Positions 24,434 through 34,600 of a DNA stretch of 64,000 nt are shown piece by piece. Every line of letters begins with the position of its first letter. Positions within the stretch are counted from its first letter, which is position 1. Origin of the DNA: an uncultured bacterium (GTDB taxonomy: Bacteria > Myxococcota_A > Bradymonadia > UBA7976 > VGTA01); NCBI GenBank assembly GCA_943788935.1, contig CALSSE010000017.1, positions 420,001 through 484,000 on the forward strand, given 5' to 3'. The position numbers and the translations under genes were made by a program. The notes beneath the pieces were generated by a model, which worked only from the letters and a program-made list of their open reading frames with translations, ran no database searches and was not told the DNA's origin.

Positions 24434-25606
24434 TTAAGCGACTCGTCGACGTATACTGAGAAGCGCCAAGAGCCCTAAGAGAGCCCAAGAGGTTGGCGCT
24501 GTGTGAGAGGCATCACAGCCTCCATCATCTTCAAGGTCACTGTTAGAGCTTCCCTCGCCGGGTTCGTTATCACTCTCATCACCAGGCTCAGAATCAAGGT
24601 CTGTGGGGTTCATTCCTTCGTCTTCATCGACGATGTCATTGTCCTCATTGACCGCGTTAGTCTCTTGAGCCCCTTGCCTATCTGATATCACTCCGTAAGA
24701 TGAGTCTAGGCCGACAGGGATACAGAGTGACCGAGTGCTCTCTACGCACTCCACCATCATGGTAGATTCATCATCAGATCGCTCAGGTACATCGGGGGTA
24801 GGCTCAGCTTCGGCGGGTTCTGCCCCTATAGCGATATCAGGACAATCAGACTCGATTAGCTCATGACAGCGCCAATCTGTGGGGCACATATCATCATTGT
24901 CACACTCGATCTCGTCGGGTAAGCAGGTCCCTCTTGTCTCTACTTCATCTTCATCTCCACAGTCGATGGGCTCTGGCTGTGGGCAATCCTCTCCCTCTTG
25001 ACACGGTACACCCGTCTGGACGCAGTCTAAGCCAACCTCATAAGTTTCACAGTGGAAATTCATCGCGCAATCATTATCTTCTTGGCACTCGGCGGGGATA
25101 AAGACACACATCATGGCCTCTTCTTCTTCTACAGGTGGCTCCTCGGTAGGCTCCTCGGTAGGCTCCTCGATAGGTAGCTCATCAGGTTGCTCAGCGCTCC
25201 GATCCTCTTCTTCAACAGGGGGAGGCGCAGGGTCTGATTCCTCAGAATCAACGGCGTCTTCGCTCATGGCTCCTCCGCTTGTTGAGCCTACGCTTATTGA
25301 GTCTCCCCAGCCACAGGAGAGATGACTCGGACAGTCACTGTCTTCTTCGCATTCGATGGGCCTCTCTTCACAGAAACCCATGACTTCGATCTCTTCGACC
25401 TCATCACAGATCTCATTACCCTCTTCATCGATACTGCAAGGGATGAGACCAGTGCTAATGAACTCACAGAGCTCACCCTCTGAGCAATCTGCGTTTGAGC
25501 TACACTCTTCGGCGTGGGCGTTAAATACGACACCCATAGTGGCGATACAAGAGAGAGCACAGAGTGTTTGGATAGTTTTTTTCGAGAGTTTTTGAAGCCT
25601 CTTCAT
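24434..25606 (-). CDS. Secreted Cys-rich protein with MYXO-CTERM-type anchor
   Basis: The frame extends upstream to 25723, but the start at 25606 is better. It has AAGGA nine bases upstream and begins a signal peptide ending VFNAHA. The 390-residue protein has five or six Cys-rich modules ('ECSSNADCSEGELCE', 'ECEEDSDCPSHLSCGW', 'CQEDNDCAMNFHCE'). A Glu/Pro-rich linker of 12-base repeats and an acidic Asp/Glu stretch follow. The C terminus GCDASHTAPTSW, then a hydrophobic helix, then RRR, is a clear MYXO-CTERM-type sorting signal, so the protein is probably processed and displayed on the cell surface. Function unknown. Confidence 0.8.
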   Translation of the reverse strand: MKRLQKLSKKTIQTLCALSCIATMGVVFNAHAEECSSNADCSEGELCEFISTGLIPCSIDEEGNEICDEVEEIEVMGFCEERPIECEEDSDCPSHLSCGWGDSISVGSTSGGAMSEDAVDSEESDPAPPPVEEEDRSAEQPDELPIEEPTEEPTEEPPVEEEEAMMCVFIPAECQEDNDCAMNFHCETYEVGLDCVQTGVPCQEGEDCPQPEPIDCGDEDEVETRGTCLPDEIECDNDDMCPTDWRCHELIESDCPDIAIGAEPAEAEPTPDVPERSDDESTMMVECVESTRSLCIPVGLDSSYGVISDRQGAQETNAVNEDNDIVDEDEGMNPTDLDSEPGDESDNEPGEGSSNSDLEDDGGCDASHTAPTSWALLGLLALLSIRRRVA

Positions 25607-25930
25607 GGCGTTCAGTCCTTTCTTAAAGAGATAAAACAGAAATCTATATTCATCATGAATAGTGAGTAAATAATAAAAGCATATACTATACCAATACTTA
25701 GTCTTGAAGCTGTATTCTTTCAAAGCTCCGTTTTTATTACATTTTATTCACCGAAGCAAATGGGTAAAATTTTAGAGCCTATTGAGAGTGTGAACGCTAG
25801 TTAACGATAGGGTATAGGATTAACAACAGCGAGAGACACTAAACTTGAGGCGACACTCCTAACATGCCACTATTCGTCTCTGTAGATCAGTAGATCGATC
25901 TTTCTACCCATTTGAGATTCGGAGGTTAAG
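25607..25930. other. Divergent AT-rich intergenic region
   Basis: This 324-base divergent region separates the MYXO-CTERM protein and aldehyde dehydrogenase genes. It is much more AT-rich than the coding DNA around it. It holds a possible extended -10 for the leftward gene (25685-25693) and GGAGG (25921-25925) for the rightward gene. I see no RNA gene or strong hairpin. Confidence 0.5.
25685..25693 (-). promoter_or_regulatory. Candidate extended -10 element
   Basis: On the minus strand TGGTATAGT matches the TGn-TATAAT extended -10 pattern. It would start transcription near 25678, about 70 nt before the MYXO-CTERM gene. No good -35 is present. Confidence 0.3.
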
Positions 25931-27349
25931 ATGAGCGTGACATCTGAAGAGACGGCGACTCGTTTTCAAATTATTAGCCCAGTAGATGGCTCAGTATACG
26001 CTGAGCGTCCTTACCATACGCTTGAGCAAGCCCAAAGTGTCACCGAGAAGGCTCGGCATGCTCACTTTGATTGGTCGCGGAGATCGATCGCTGAAAGAGC
26101 GAAGTATTGCACAGCTCTCGTCGATGCACTGCTCGCTGATACAGTGAGGATCTCGGAAGAGCTCACCATGCAAATGGGACGACCGATCAGTCAGTCTCCT
26201 GGAGAGTTGAGAGGCTTTGAAGAGCGCGCTCGTTATATGATTGATATCGCCGAGGAGAGTCTCTCTCCAGTGGTCCCCCAACCTAAGCAGGGATTCTCAC
26301 GCAGTATTCAGCGTAACCCATTGGGTGTGGTCCTTGATTTACCTGCTTGGAACTTCCCTTATCTTACCGCCGTTAACGCCTTGATCCCTGCTCTTATGGC
26401 GGGTAACTCTGTGGTTCTTAAGCACGCCTCGCAGACAGCGCTTTGCGCTGACCGTCTAGCTGCTGCAGCCTTGTCGGCAGACCTCCCCGCTGGCGTTTTC
26501 TCTACTCTTGATCTGAATTATACTCAAACCGAAGCCTTGGTGCGATCTGGAGCAGCTGATTTTGTTTGCTTTACCGGCTCTGTCTTTGGTGGACAAGCGA
26601 TTGAGCGAGCCGCGACTGAGAGCCAGCGCTTCCTCGGTGTGGGCTTAGAGTTGGGGGGGAAAGACTCTGCTTATGTGAGGACAGACGCTGACCTTGGGTT
26701 CGCTATAGAGAATATCGTTGATGGAGCAATGTTCAACTCAGGGCAGAGCTGTTGTGGGATTGAGCGAGTTTATGTACACCGTGACCTCTTCGACTATTTT
26801 GTCGAGGGAGCGGTGACGTTAATAGGCATGTATCAGCTCGGTGACCCCACACGAAGCGACACGAATCTTGGCCCCATGGTGCGTAAAGAGGCAGCGGCTA
26901 AGGTGAGAGCTCAAATCAATGATGCTGTAAAGTCGGGTGCTACGGCTCATATTGATTCGGAGGCGTTCCCGGAAGACGCTTGGGGCACACCCTATCTCGC
27001 TCCTCAGCTGCTCACCGGAGTGACACATGAGATGGAGCTCATGAACGAAGAGACCTTTGGCCCGGTGATCGGGGTGATGCCCGTCGATAACGATGAGCAA
27101 GCGATCAAGATGATGAACGATAGTAAATACGGTTTGACCTCATCTATTTGGACCCGTGATATGACCGCAACAGAGCAGATCGCGCCTCGTTTAGAGTGTG
27201 GAACCGTCTTTATGAACCGGTGCGATTATTTAGATCCCGCTTTGGCATGGACAGGTGTCAAGGACACTGGGCGAGGGTGTACGCTCTCTAAGGTAGGGTA
27301 TGAGTCGCTCACTCGACCACAGAGCTGGCACTTCCGGTCTCATCCTTAA
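25931..27349 (+). CDS. NAD(P)-dependent aldehyde dehydrogenase
   Basis: A 472-residue member of the ALDH superfamily of usual length, oxidising an aldehyde to the acid. Visible landmarks are 'LDLPAWNFPYLTAVNALIPAL' (cofactor region), 'FTGSVFGG' (Rossmann Gly motif), E240 in 'LELGGKD' and the nucleophile C274 in 'GQSCCGIER'. Also present are 'EETFGPVIGV' and 'KYGLTSSIW'. E240 and C274 are 34 residues apart, as expected. GGAGG lies six bases before the ATG. Substrate cannot be told; the subfamily looks closer to succinate-semialdehyde or aromatic aldehyde types than to betaine aldehyde types. It stands alone. Confidence 0.9.
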   Translation: MSVTSEETATRFQIISPVDGSVYAERPYHTLEQAQSVTEKARHAHFDWSRRSIAERAKYCTALVDALLADTVRISEELTMQMGRPISQSPGELRGFEERARYMIDIAEESLSPVVPQPKQGFSRSIQRNPLGVVLDLPAWNFPYLTAVNALIPALMAGNSVVLKHASQTALCADRLAAAALSADLPAGVFSTLDLNYTQTEALVRSGAADFVCFTGSVFGGQAIERAATESQRFLGVGLELGGKDSAYVRTDADLGFAIENIVDGAMFNSGQSCCGIERVYVHRDLFDYFVEGAVTLIGMYQLGDPTRSDTNLGPMVRKEAAAKVRAQINDAVKSGATAHIDSEAFPEDAWGTPYLAPQLLTGVTHEMELMNEETFGPVIGVMPVDNDEQAIKMMNDSKYGLTSSIWTRDMTATEQIAPRLECGTVFMNRCDYLDPALAWTGVKDTGRGCTLSKVGYESLTRPQSWHFRSHP

Positions 27350-27417
27350 GCTATCATCCTTAAGATCTCTAGGACTCAAAGAGCGAGACCTCGACTTGTG
27401 GGTCTCTCGGTGATCCC

Positions 27418-28395
27418 TTAGAGATGAAAGTGATAAGAGCGATGAGCCCCTATTCCTTCCACGGAGAGGGTCTCCTCATTGACTTTAATGATCGCCGCAC
27501 ACTCCCCATGAGTGAGCGGTGACTGAATGGTGATATGGTGAACACCATGAGGATCAGTCGCGGCACCTCCGCTGTGTCGATGACCCGCGAAGTAAGCAGA
27601 GATAAGCTCAGCATACTGACCGATTAATAAGAGTAAATCGTCAGCATCAAATGCTAAATTACGCAGAGAAGCCGATGGTCCATAGCAGGGGAGATGAGAG
27701 AGGATAATACATCGCTCACCTTGACGCCGAGCTTCTTGAAGCTCTGTTATCAACCAAGCGAGCTGCTTAGAGCCAAAACCGCCATTAAATGGAACATAGC
27801 GAAGGCGATGAGGAGGAAGGCCCTCAAAAAAATTATAGGGGGCTTTCGCTCCGAAATTAGGGTTCATCTCTGTGAGGATCGCTTCCGCTTCTGACCTGGT
27901 GTGTTCATCTCGAGGCTTGATCACATTGATCTCATAGCTGTTGAGGCTGATCACGCGCCATCCTTTAGCAGGAGAAAAGGACCCATAGCCATGAGGGCGG
28001 GGGAGGTGGTGTTCTCCTAGACCACAGGTTTGATTGAGTCGCTCATCTAGTGCCGCCCAAGTGAAGTTATAGAGCTCATGATTACCGATGATATGGTGAA
28101 TCGGCGTTGAGCAATCAGACCATATGTTCAACACGACCTGCAGCGCTTGTTCACTCTGGGGGGCGTCAAGAGACAAGCCTTGGCCATACTCACCAGCGTT
28201 TTGTCCATCGATGAGGTCACCGAGGTGGGCGACAAAGCTCAGCGATGGGTCACTTAACATCTTAACCATCGAGGCGCGAGCGGCGGTGGCTGCACCTCGA
28301 TAATCACGGTGCTCTGAGCCACTGAAGTTACTCGCAGCCTCTATGTCAGCGTATTGTATGTCGCTGATGAGGCCGAAGCTCAGTGGCTCATTCAT
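27418..28395 (-). CDS. Calcineurin-like phosphoesterase, ADP-ribose/CDP-alcohol diphosphatase type
   Basis: A 325-residue metallophosphoesterase with all core motifs: D12-x-Q in 'ISDIQYAD', 'HLGDLIDG', 'IGNHE', 'ILSHLPCYG' and 'AGHRHSGG'. These residues hold two metal ions. The opening 'DIQYAD...NFSGSEHRDYRGA' is the signature of the Mn-dependent ADP-ribose/CDP-alcohol diphosphatases best known from animals and plants; they cleave ADP-ribose, CDP-choline and similar nucleotides. No signal peptide, so cytoplasmic. It lies 33 bases downstream of rpsD on the same strand and may be its distal operon partner. Confidence 0.85.
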   Translation of the reverse strand: MNEPLSFGLISDIQYADIEAASNFSGSEHRDYRGAATAARASMVKMLSDPSLSFVAHLGDLIDGQNAGEYGQGLSLDAPQSEQALQVVLNIWSDCSTPIHHIIGNHELYNFTWAALDERLNQTCGLGEHHLPRPHGYGSFSPAKGWRVISLNSYEINVIKPRDEHTRSEAEAILTEMNPNFGAKAPYNFFEGLPPHRLRYVPFNGGFGSKQLAWLITELQEARRQGERCIILSHLPCYGPSASLRNLAFDADDLLLLIGQYAELISAYFAGHRHSGGAATDPHGVHHITIQSPLTHGECAAIIKVNEETLSVEGIGAHRSYHFHL

Positions 28396-28428
28396 GATCT
28401 GAGCTGTTCCTCAGAAATTACCAAGCTC

Positions 28429-29052
28429 TTATAGGAACTTAGCGTAATACTCGACGACGAGCTGAATATTGAGCTCAGGAATGGAAGACTCTTCAGGCAT
28501 GCCTTTGACGGTAGTGGTCTTTTTGTCGCCATCGTAGTCGATCCACTCAGGACGAGGGAGCGCTAAAGTATCGAGAGACTCGTCAACGACGGTGAGGACT
28601 GTCTTCTGCTTGTTGCTTCGATCGCGGAGATTGATCACGTCATTCTCACGAACAGTGAATGAAGAGACGTCAGTCTTGCGACCATTGACACAGACGTGAC
28701 CATGGCTGATGAGCTGACGAGCAGCAGGGATGGTCCGCGCATAACCAGCACGGAATACGACATTATCGAGTCGTCGCTCGATGAGCTCTACGATCTTCTT
28801 ACCGGTCTCTGCCTTTGATCTCTTCGCCTTAGCGACTAGGCGGCGGAGCTGTCGCTCGCCAATACCATAGTTATAGCGGAGCTTCTGCTTCTCTTTGAGC
28901 TGACGACCATAGTCAGAGTCTTTACGACGGCGCTTATCACCGTGTTGTCCAGGAGGGTGTGGACGACGCTCACGAGTCTTACGAGAGAGGCCGGGGAGGT
29001 TAGTGCCTAGCGCACGCATGCGCTTGACGCGGGGACCGCGATAGGTTGACAT
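28429..29052 (-). CDS. rpsD: 30S ribosomal protein S4
   Basis: A 207-residue S4 protein, a primary 16S rRNA binder that starts assembly of the small-subunit body. The N-terminal domain lacks the zinc Cys residues of some S4 proteins. The S4 RNA-binding domain reads 'RRLDNVVFRAGYARTIPAARQLISHGHVCVNG'. The frame opens at a TTG (29058), but the ATG at 29052 has AAGGAG at ideal spacing and gives the normal MSTYRGPR start. It is apart from rpoA, rpsK and rplQ, which usually flank it. A leader of about 245 bases precedes it. Confidence 0.97.
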   Translation of the reverse strand: MSTYRGPRVKRMRALGTNLPGLSRKTRERRPHPPGQHGDKRRRKDSDYGRQLKEKQKLRYNYGIGERQLRRLVAKAKRSKAETGKKIVELIERRLDNVVFRAGYARTIPAARQLISHGHVCVNGRKTDVSSFTVRENDVINLRDRSNKQKTVLTVVDESLDTLALPRPEWIDYDGDKKTTTVKGMPEESSIPELNIQLVVEYYAKFL

Positions 29053-29304
29053 AGTCAACTCCTTTAGTAGGTGAAGGCGCGCGAAGCGCGGGTTAAGGCC
29101 ATACGTCTCAGGTTCCTTTAGAGGACTTTATCGGTCTCTCTGTAGAGGGAGCAGAGGGCTCGTGGAACACGATACTTCTCAGCTCAGAGCGTAGCCGTCG
29201 TTTACTTGATAGCGCTTATAGATCAAACGCAGAGAGTTTTACTAGCTGATGATCTTCGCTGACGCAAGGATAAATATAGCTTATCAGTGGTGATGACAGG
29301 GAGA

Positions 29305-31638
29305 TCAGCGTGAGGGTGAGCTCATTGGAGTTCTTAACGACGACTGTGGCCGACCGAGACGAGCCCTGCTTAAGAGGAGCGCCTCTTGACTAGAGAGAGA
29401 TCGACTCAACTTCATCTTTTGGGTGAGTGACCTCATCGCTGGAAGTCGCTGAATCGCCCTTCCACTCTCTATCGCTCTGAGGATATGATCAGCGATAAGA
29501 TGTTGATCTGCGCCTTCTCTCGTCTCTCGATGAGCGAGGGTCAGTGGTTGAGGGAGAGCTCCTAATGTGACAGAGCGTGAATGAGCGGCATTTTGGGCGC
29601 GTACCATATCTTTATATTTTAGCGTGATCTCTGCAATCTGTCCGGGCTTCGTGACCCACAAAGAGAGGTGAATCAGGTGACTGTCACCCCCATAGAACGC
29701 GGGAATGACCACTTGAACCCCTTCATCATCTTTACCTCGATCAGATTGAATACCCAGACGGGCGCTGAGTCGTTTATCCATCGCCTCTTCTCTCGCTTTG
29801 ACTCTCGATTTTTGTCGCTTGGTGAGCATCTCACTCCCCAGTACCTCAATCAACTCAACTCCCTCTTGGAGTTTTACGCTGAGTCGTAGCAGCCTAGCGA
29901 CCACTCGGGAGAAGCGATCAAATTCTTTATTGACGGCGTCTTTGAGGCCTTGGAGATCATGAGATAACCAAAAACCACCATGACCTATCTCGGCAATTTG
30001 CCACAATGAAGAGGCGGAGCGGAGCGAGGAGTGAGGCTGAACTTGATGATCAATCACGCTAGTGAGCGTCCCGTCGAGGTTTAACTGATGAACAACGCTT
30101 TTAATCTCTTCTAGATAGTGAGCGCAACCTCGTCCACAGATCATGAGCACCGCTTGGGCGCCTGGGGCACGATGAGGGTCAGAGGAGGCCTCGTTGAGTA
30201 GGTCGCCTCCATCAAGGATCAACCGTGACCAGTCTCCTGGATTAAGAGAGGAGTCTCTAACGCTACTGAGAGGATCGATTAAAGCCTCTTTGAGTAATTC
30301 CGGAGAGCGAGGACTAATCGAGGCTCTTCCTAAGGTGAGACCGACTTGATCCGCTGAGTTTAAGCGCTTAAGGATAGGGAGCACTAGCTCCACGAGGGAG
30401 CTCTGTCGCTCCTCACGTTGTGAAGAGTGACCTAAGAGCGCAGGGTCAACAGTGATCATCATATTGAGCGCAGGTCTACGCCAACCATATCTCTCGCTCC
30501 CCTTTAATCCAAGCTGTAGGATTACTCGGCGAGGCTGATCGATGTAGGAGTGACTGAGTTGAGCGCTAAGCGTCATCCCGACATCATTTGGTGGATCTAG
30601 GGGAGGAGACCACTCTAAGCCATGTTGCTTAGACATTAGCCTCTTGAAGACCGTTGAGGTCTGGCGAAGCTCTTCATGATAACTGAGATTACCGCCGAGA
30701 TAAGTATTTTTGAAATATCCCTGCTTAGGCCAAAATCGTGAAGGGCGACCTTGAGTAAGATAGCGATTGATATGAGATCCTCTCGTTCTCTTTTCTCTAG
30801 AGCGGGACGCGCGCCGCCTAGATGTTTGTTGCTTCTCTGTCTTCAGCTCTGTTGAGCGATCCTGCTCTTCTGGTTGGGGATGATGATCAACCGTCCCTAT
30901 CATTAGACTTTGAGCGCTGATTTCTCCCGTGGGCGTGCGCAAGTTAGAGAAGAGACCCTCACTGTTTTTGGTCGCGCGTCGTTTCTTGGCTATCGCTCTT
31001 CGTTTCTTGGTTCTCCTGGACTGTGATGCGATATGTTCACTTGGTTCCTCTTCTAGCTCGATCTCTTCTTCAGCGTTGCCCTCTGCCAGATCGAAATCTG
31101 TGTCATCTGAATGATCAAGCGCTTGGCTCTTAAGCAGACTCTCGGGCAGACTCTCGGGTAGAGAGTTAAAGGGGTCATCTTTGACCATTGATATAGTGAG
31201 GGACTTACGTCGAGAAGGTGAGCCCGGTACTTGAGTCGCTCCTTTATAACCTCCTCCTTGATTATGTTGTCCAACCGTCTCTAGTTCTCCGCCTCCGAGT
31301 CCTCCGCCTCCGAGTCCTCCGCCTCCGAGTCCTCCGCCTCCGAGTCCTATGCCTCTCAATCCAAGGCCTCCTGCTTCACCATCGACGATCCTCGATGAGT
31401 CTACAGGTCGCTGTTTCAGTTTAACGGTCTCGTGACGTTTATCGGAGGTAAGGGGAGTAGAGAGCACGTCGTTATATATATCTTCTCTCTCTTCTCTCTC
31501 TTCATAGTCTTCAGGCGTTTTTCTAGACGATAGGAACTTCAGATCACTCGAGAGGGTGGGAGATCTCTCTGAGTCAAGAGCACTGGAGAGGTCTGAACAG
31601 GCGATGAGTCCACAAGCGAAGACGATATAAGCGATCAA
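29305..31638 (-). CDS. Lipoprotein with Gly-rich linker and degenerate VWA-like domain; N terminus out of frame behind a C12 tract
   Basis: The open frame begins at a TTG, 14 residues before lipobox Cys in 'GLIAC', too short for a normal signal. An ATG at 31675, overlapping the previous gene's TGA (ATGA), reads MKTFITDLPPPP. It would join this frame if the intervening C tract were 11 rather than 12 long, giving a good lipoprotein signal. The mature protein has an acidic stretch and 'LGGGG' repeats at about 95-115. A disordered Lys/Arg region precedes a conserved region at about 320-600 that resembles a VWA domain ('LNMMITVDPALLG', 'VLMICGRG') without MIDAS residues. It is the partner of the large protein encoded upstream. 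Confidence 0.7.
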   Translation of the reverse strand: MIAYIVFACGLIACSDLSSALDSERSPTLSSDLKFLSSRKTPEDYEEREEREDIYNDVLSTPLTSDKRHETVKLKQRPVDSSRIVDGEAGGLGLRGIGLGGGGLGGGGLGGGGLGGGELETVGQHNQGGGYKGATQVPGSPSRRKSLTISMVKDDPFNSLPESLPESLLKSQALDHSDDTDFDLAEGNAEEEIELEEEPSEHIASQSRRTKKRRAIAKKRRATKNSEGLFSNLRTPTGEISAQSLMIGTVDHHPQPEEQDRSTELKTEKQQTSRRRASRSREKRTRGSHINRYLTQGRPSRFWPKQGYFKNTYLGGNLSYHEELRQTSTVFKRLMSKQHGLEWSPPLDPPNDVGMTLSAQLSHSYIDQPRRVILQLGLKGSERYGWRRPALNMMITVDPALLGHSSQREERQSSLVELVLPILKRLNSADQVGLTLGRASISPRSPELLKEALIDPLSSVRDSSLNPGDWSRLILDGGDLLNEASSDPHRAPGAQAVLMICGRGCAHYLEEIKSVVHQLNLDGTLTSVIDHQVQPHSSLRSASSLWQIAEIGHGGFWLSHDLQGLKDAVNKEFDRFSRVVARLLRLSVKLQEGVELIEVLGSEMLTKRQKSRVKAREEAMDKRLSARLGIQSDRGKDDEGVQVVIPAFYGGDSHLIHLSLWVTKPGQIAEITLKYKDMVRAQNAAHSRSVTLGALPQPLTLAHRETREGADQHLIADHILRAIESGRAIQRLPAMRSLTQKMKLSRSLSSQEALLLSRARLGRPQSSLRTPMSSPSR
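31283..31346 (-). repeat. 15-bp repeat coding LGGGG
   Basis: About four copies of a 15-bp unit (plus strand gagtcctccgcctcc) encode a glycine-rich flexible linker behind the lipid anchor. The period preserves the frame. Confidence 0.8.
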
Positions 31639-31639
31639 T

Positions 31640-31651
31640 GGGGGGGGGGGG
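31640..31651 (-). repeat. C12 homopolymer between start codon and signal peptide
   Basis: Twelve consecutive G on the plus strand (C on the coding strand) lie 25 bases downstream of the coupled ATG at 31675. With 11 or 14 C the ATG and lipoprotein frames match; with 12 they do not. This is the arrangement of slipped-strand phase-variable genes, or of a homopolymer miscount. Confidence 0.85.
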
Positions 31652-31671
31652 AAGATCAGTTATAAAGGTTT

Positions 31672-34600
31672 TCATGATGGGGCTCCGGGTTCATCTGCGG
31701 TAGATCCTCCCTCGTGATCGTCTGTGCTGCCGAAGACCTCATTTTGACTCACTGACTCGGCCGTGACGACATCAGATTCACCTACTACGGAGGTGGACTT
31801 TTGAGGAGGTTTGATGGATCGCCGAGCGATGATACTGCTCAGAGCGTGATAGATCTTGAGAGATATCGCAGAGATGAACGCCACAACTAAGACCGTTTTT
31901 AAGGCGAAGAATGACATCCACTCTAGCTCAGACAGTGAAGACTGGTAGAGCATGATGATCGCGTTAATAGAGAGAACTAAGAGCGACGCTAATTCAGGAT
32001 ATTTGAGAGCGAGAATGCTCTTACCAGCGAACATTAGACCACGTCGCAGACCGATCAACAGCAAAGCGATAAAGGCGAAAGCAGAGAGGCGATTCATTAC
32101 CTGATCAGAGACGATACCTCGAAGACTAACTCGCATATGAAGCGGCTGATGGTTTGGAGAGAGCAGGTCATAGCTAAAGGTTGTTTGGTGCTTTAATGAA
32201 GAGAAGCTCTGCTCTGGGTTGATTCGGTTCGTATAAGTGTTGATCTTTTTCAAGTCCCCCTCCCAGCTCCAGAGCTGATATTGGGGAGAGAAGAAGAGCT
32301 CCCAAGTAATGTTCGTCGTCCGTATATCAGAACTCGGCGCGATGAGGTGGTAGCGGTTAAGCTCATGAGTATCTCGGGCGACCTCATAGCGAAGTACGAG
32401 GTCAAGCTGTTGATTTTTAGGGAGTGGGATACTGATCTGCTTGCCCTCTGCTCTCGCCCTGACCGGTGAGTCATTGATGAGGACCTCTTGTATGTCGCTG
32501 TGTGGAGGTAGGGTTAACTTAAGATCGCGTCGGTCACGGTTGATGATGGTATATTTGGCTAAATCAACGCGCTGACCGCTCTCGAGGAGGAAGGTCTCTA
32601 GCTGAGAAAAGATAATCTCGGCGTTGAGAGTTTCGATAATCTTATGGCGCTTCAGTCGAGTCTCAAGAGTCCACTCTCTACTGAACCGATATCCATAGAG
32701 AAGCTCGGTAGCAGAGCGGAGAGTGATCGATCGGGGGAGCTCATCGATGGTGACTCTCCTTAACTCATCAGTCTGCTCAGGGCTGACCTCTAATCCTGCC
32801 TCAGCGGTGAGCCCTATATGGCCTTGAGTGATCTCTGCGCCTTCGACGACGATCCTCGGGAGAGAGAGCTCGGTGCTCTCGCTAGAGATCAGCCGCTCGG
32901 CGTCTATGTTAAGAGTCACCGCGCCCTCTAGACGACGAGTGAAGCGAATTTGATAGCGCTTGATGGCAGGGTCATCTCCCTTAGCAGCCTTGAGGGGCTC
33001 TACTCGGTTGATACTCGGTCCGCTGACTTGGGGCTCTGAGCAAGTGCTGGGTAAGCGGAGGGTAAGAGTCTCTAGACGACCGCTCTTTAAATTGAGTAAG
33101 AGCTGAGATTGGGCTCGAATCGCGCCATCGCGCAGACTATATAGGGTATCGAGTTGGGCATCGAAGCGCAGCTCACGAGCGCGCTCAGTGGTGGTGCTCG
33201 TCTTCAGCTCAGTAGGCGCTTGCACATGACGGAAGGCTTGGCTGACCTTCTCGCCTGTCTTGAGTTGCAAGATACGTTGAGGAATAGACTCTTGTCCTAC
33301 AGGGATGAGGCGCTCCTCTCCGTTAGCGGTCAGCTCTGCTTTGGCAGGCGTAAATCCGACTCGGTCACCATCATAGAGCGCGATGACCCCCGACTCTTGA
33401 AAAGCGCCGAGAGGTCTAATGACCGGAACACTGAGCGCTTCTTTATTACTGAGCACTCTCTGCCATTTGATGGCTAAATCACTCTTGCCGGAGCGGGGCT
33501 CACCAAAGGTGACGAGCACTCGTTTAGTCGAGGGGTCGGAGTCTCCCTCATGGGGGAGCGTCACCCAACTCTCTACCCCAATACCGTTGAGATGATAGAG
33601 GACCACCTCAGCGGGCACCTCCACCTCTAATCGCTTGAGCTCTCCTTTGATGATATCTAATTCTACTCTCGCTTGACCCTTTAAGAGCCCTTCTTGAAGC
33701 TCGAAAAGCTGGTAGGTCTCGCTGAGGAACTCTGGAGACTCCTCCTCGGGAGTGACTCGCTTCTCTGTCCAGCGAAGGACAATGGTCTCTAGCGGAGGGA
33801 GATCGGCGCTGACCTGAGTGATAATATTGTTGGTCTCTGCGATGTCAGTTTTTACAGGAGAGAGAGGGGCTTTCATCGACAGGCTCGTCACCGGAACGGA
33901 GGGTTCGGTGGTCACTTCTCTCTCGCCGGGGAGAGAGAGGGTGAGCTTGGAGCGTGGCGCTGCTTGAGGAGAGAGCCTTAAGCGTGGTTGACCACTTGAG
34001 CGGTCTACTTGAGCACGAGTTTGAGCGCGAATAATATGTTCACCTGCTCCCTCTACCCACACCATATGCCAGCCATTACGGACGTCTGTGATCGCCACTT
34101 TTCCATCAGCGCTCGCGCTGATCAGAGCGTTGCTTGAGGGAGAGATCGGGATCCAAGACTGAAGCGCGCCTCCTCTGAGCAAGGTCTGTAGCTCTAGTTT
34201 GACTTCAGCGCCTTCTCCTGATGCTTGGAGGCTGACTTGGAAATCTTTACGTTGAAGGAGCGCTCCGGACTCATTTGAGGGGATGAGCACCGCGATCGCT
34301 CCTCTCAGCGCCAAGTTCGAGGCAACCGATGAGGGGGTGGGGGGGAGCTCGGGGACAAATTTCGCTTGCCCTCTGCCTAAGGTCTTGAGGTCAGCGTTCG
34401 CTACAGGAGGTAAGGGGATCAGACCGCTCATCTCACCGCTCGAGCTCCTCGAGAGTCTGACGGGATAACGGAGCTTAACCGAGGGCGCCATCCGAAGTCC
34501 CGCATTATCGATTTGGAGGGGGATAGAGAGCTGGTGGAAGTGTCCATCGCTCTCTGGGCTGAGGGCGATGTTATCTCTCCACACCGAGAGGGGATGAACG

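Noticed and set aside
25606..25723. Upstream 39-codon extension of the MYXO-CTERM protein
   Set aside because: It lacks a ribosome site, covers the probable promoter and would place the signal peptide internally.
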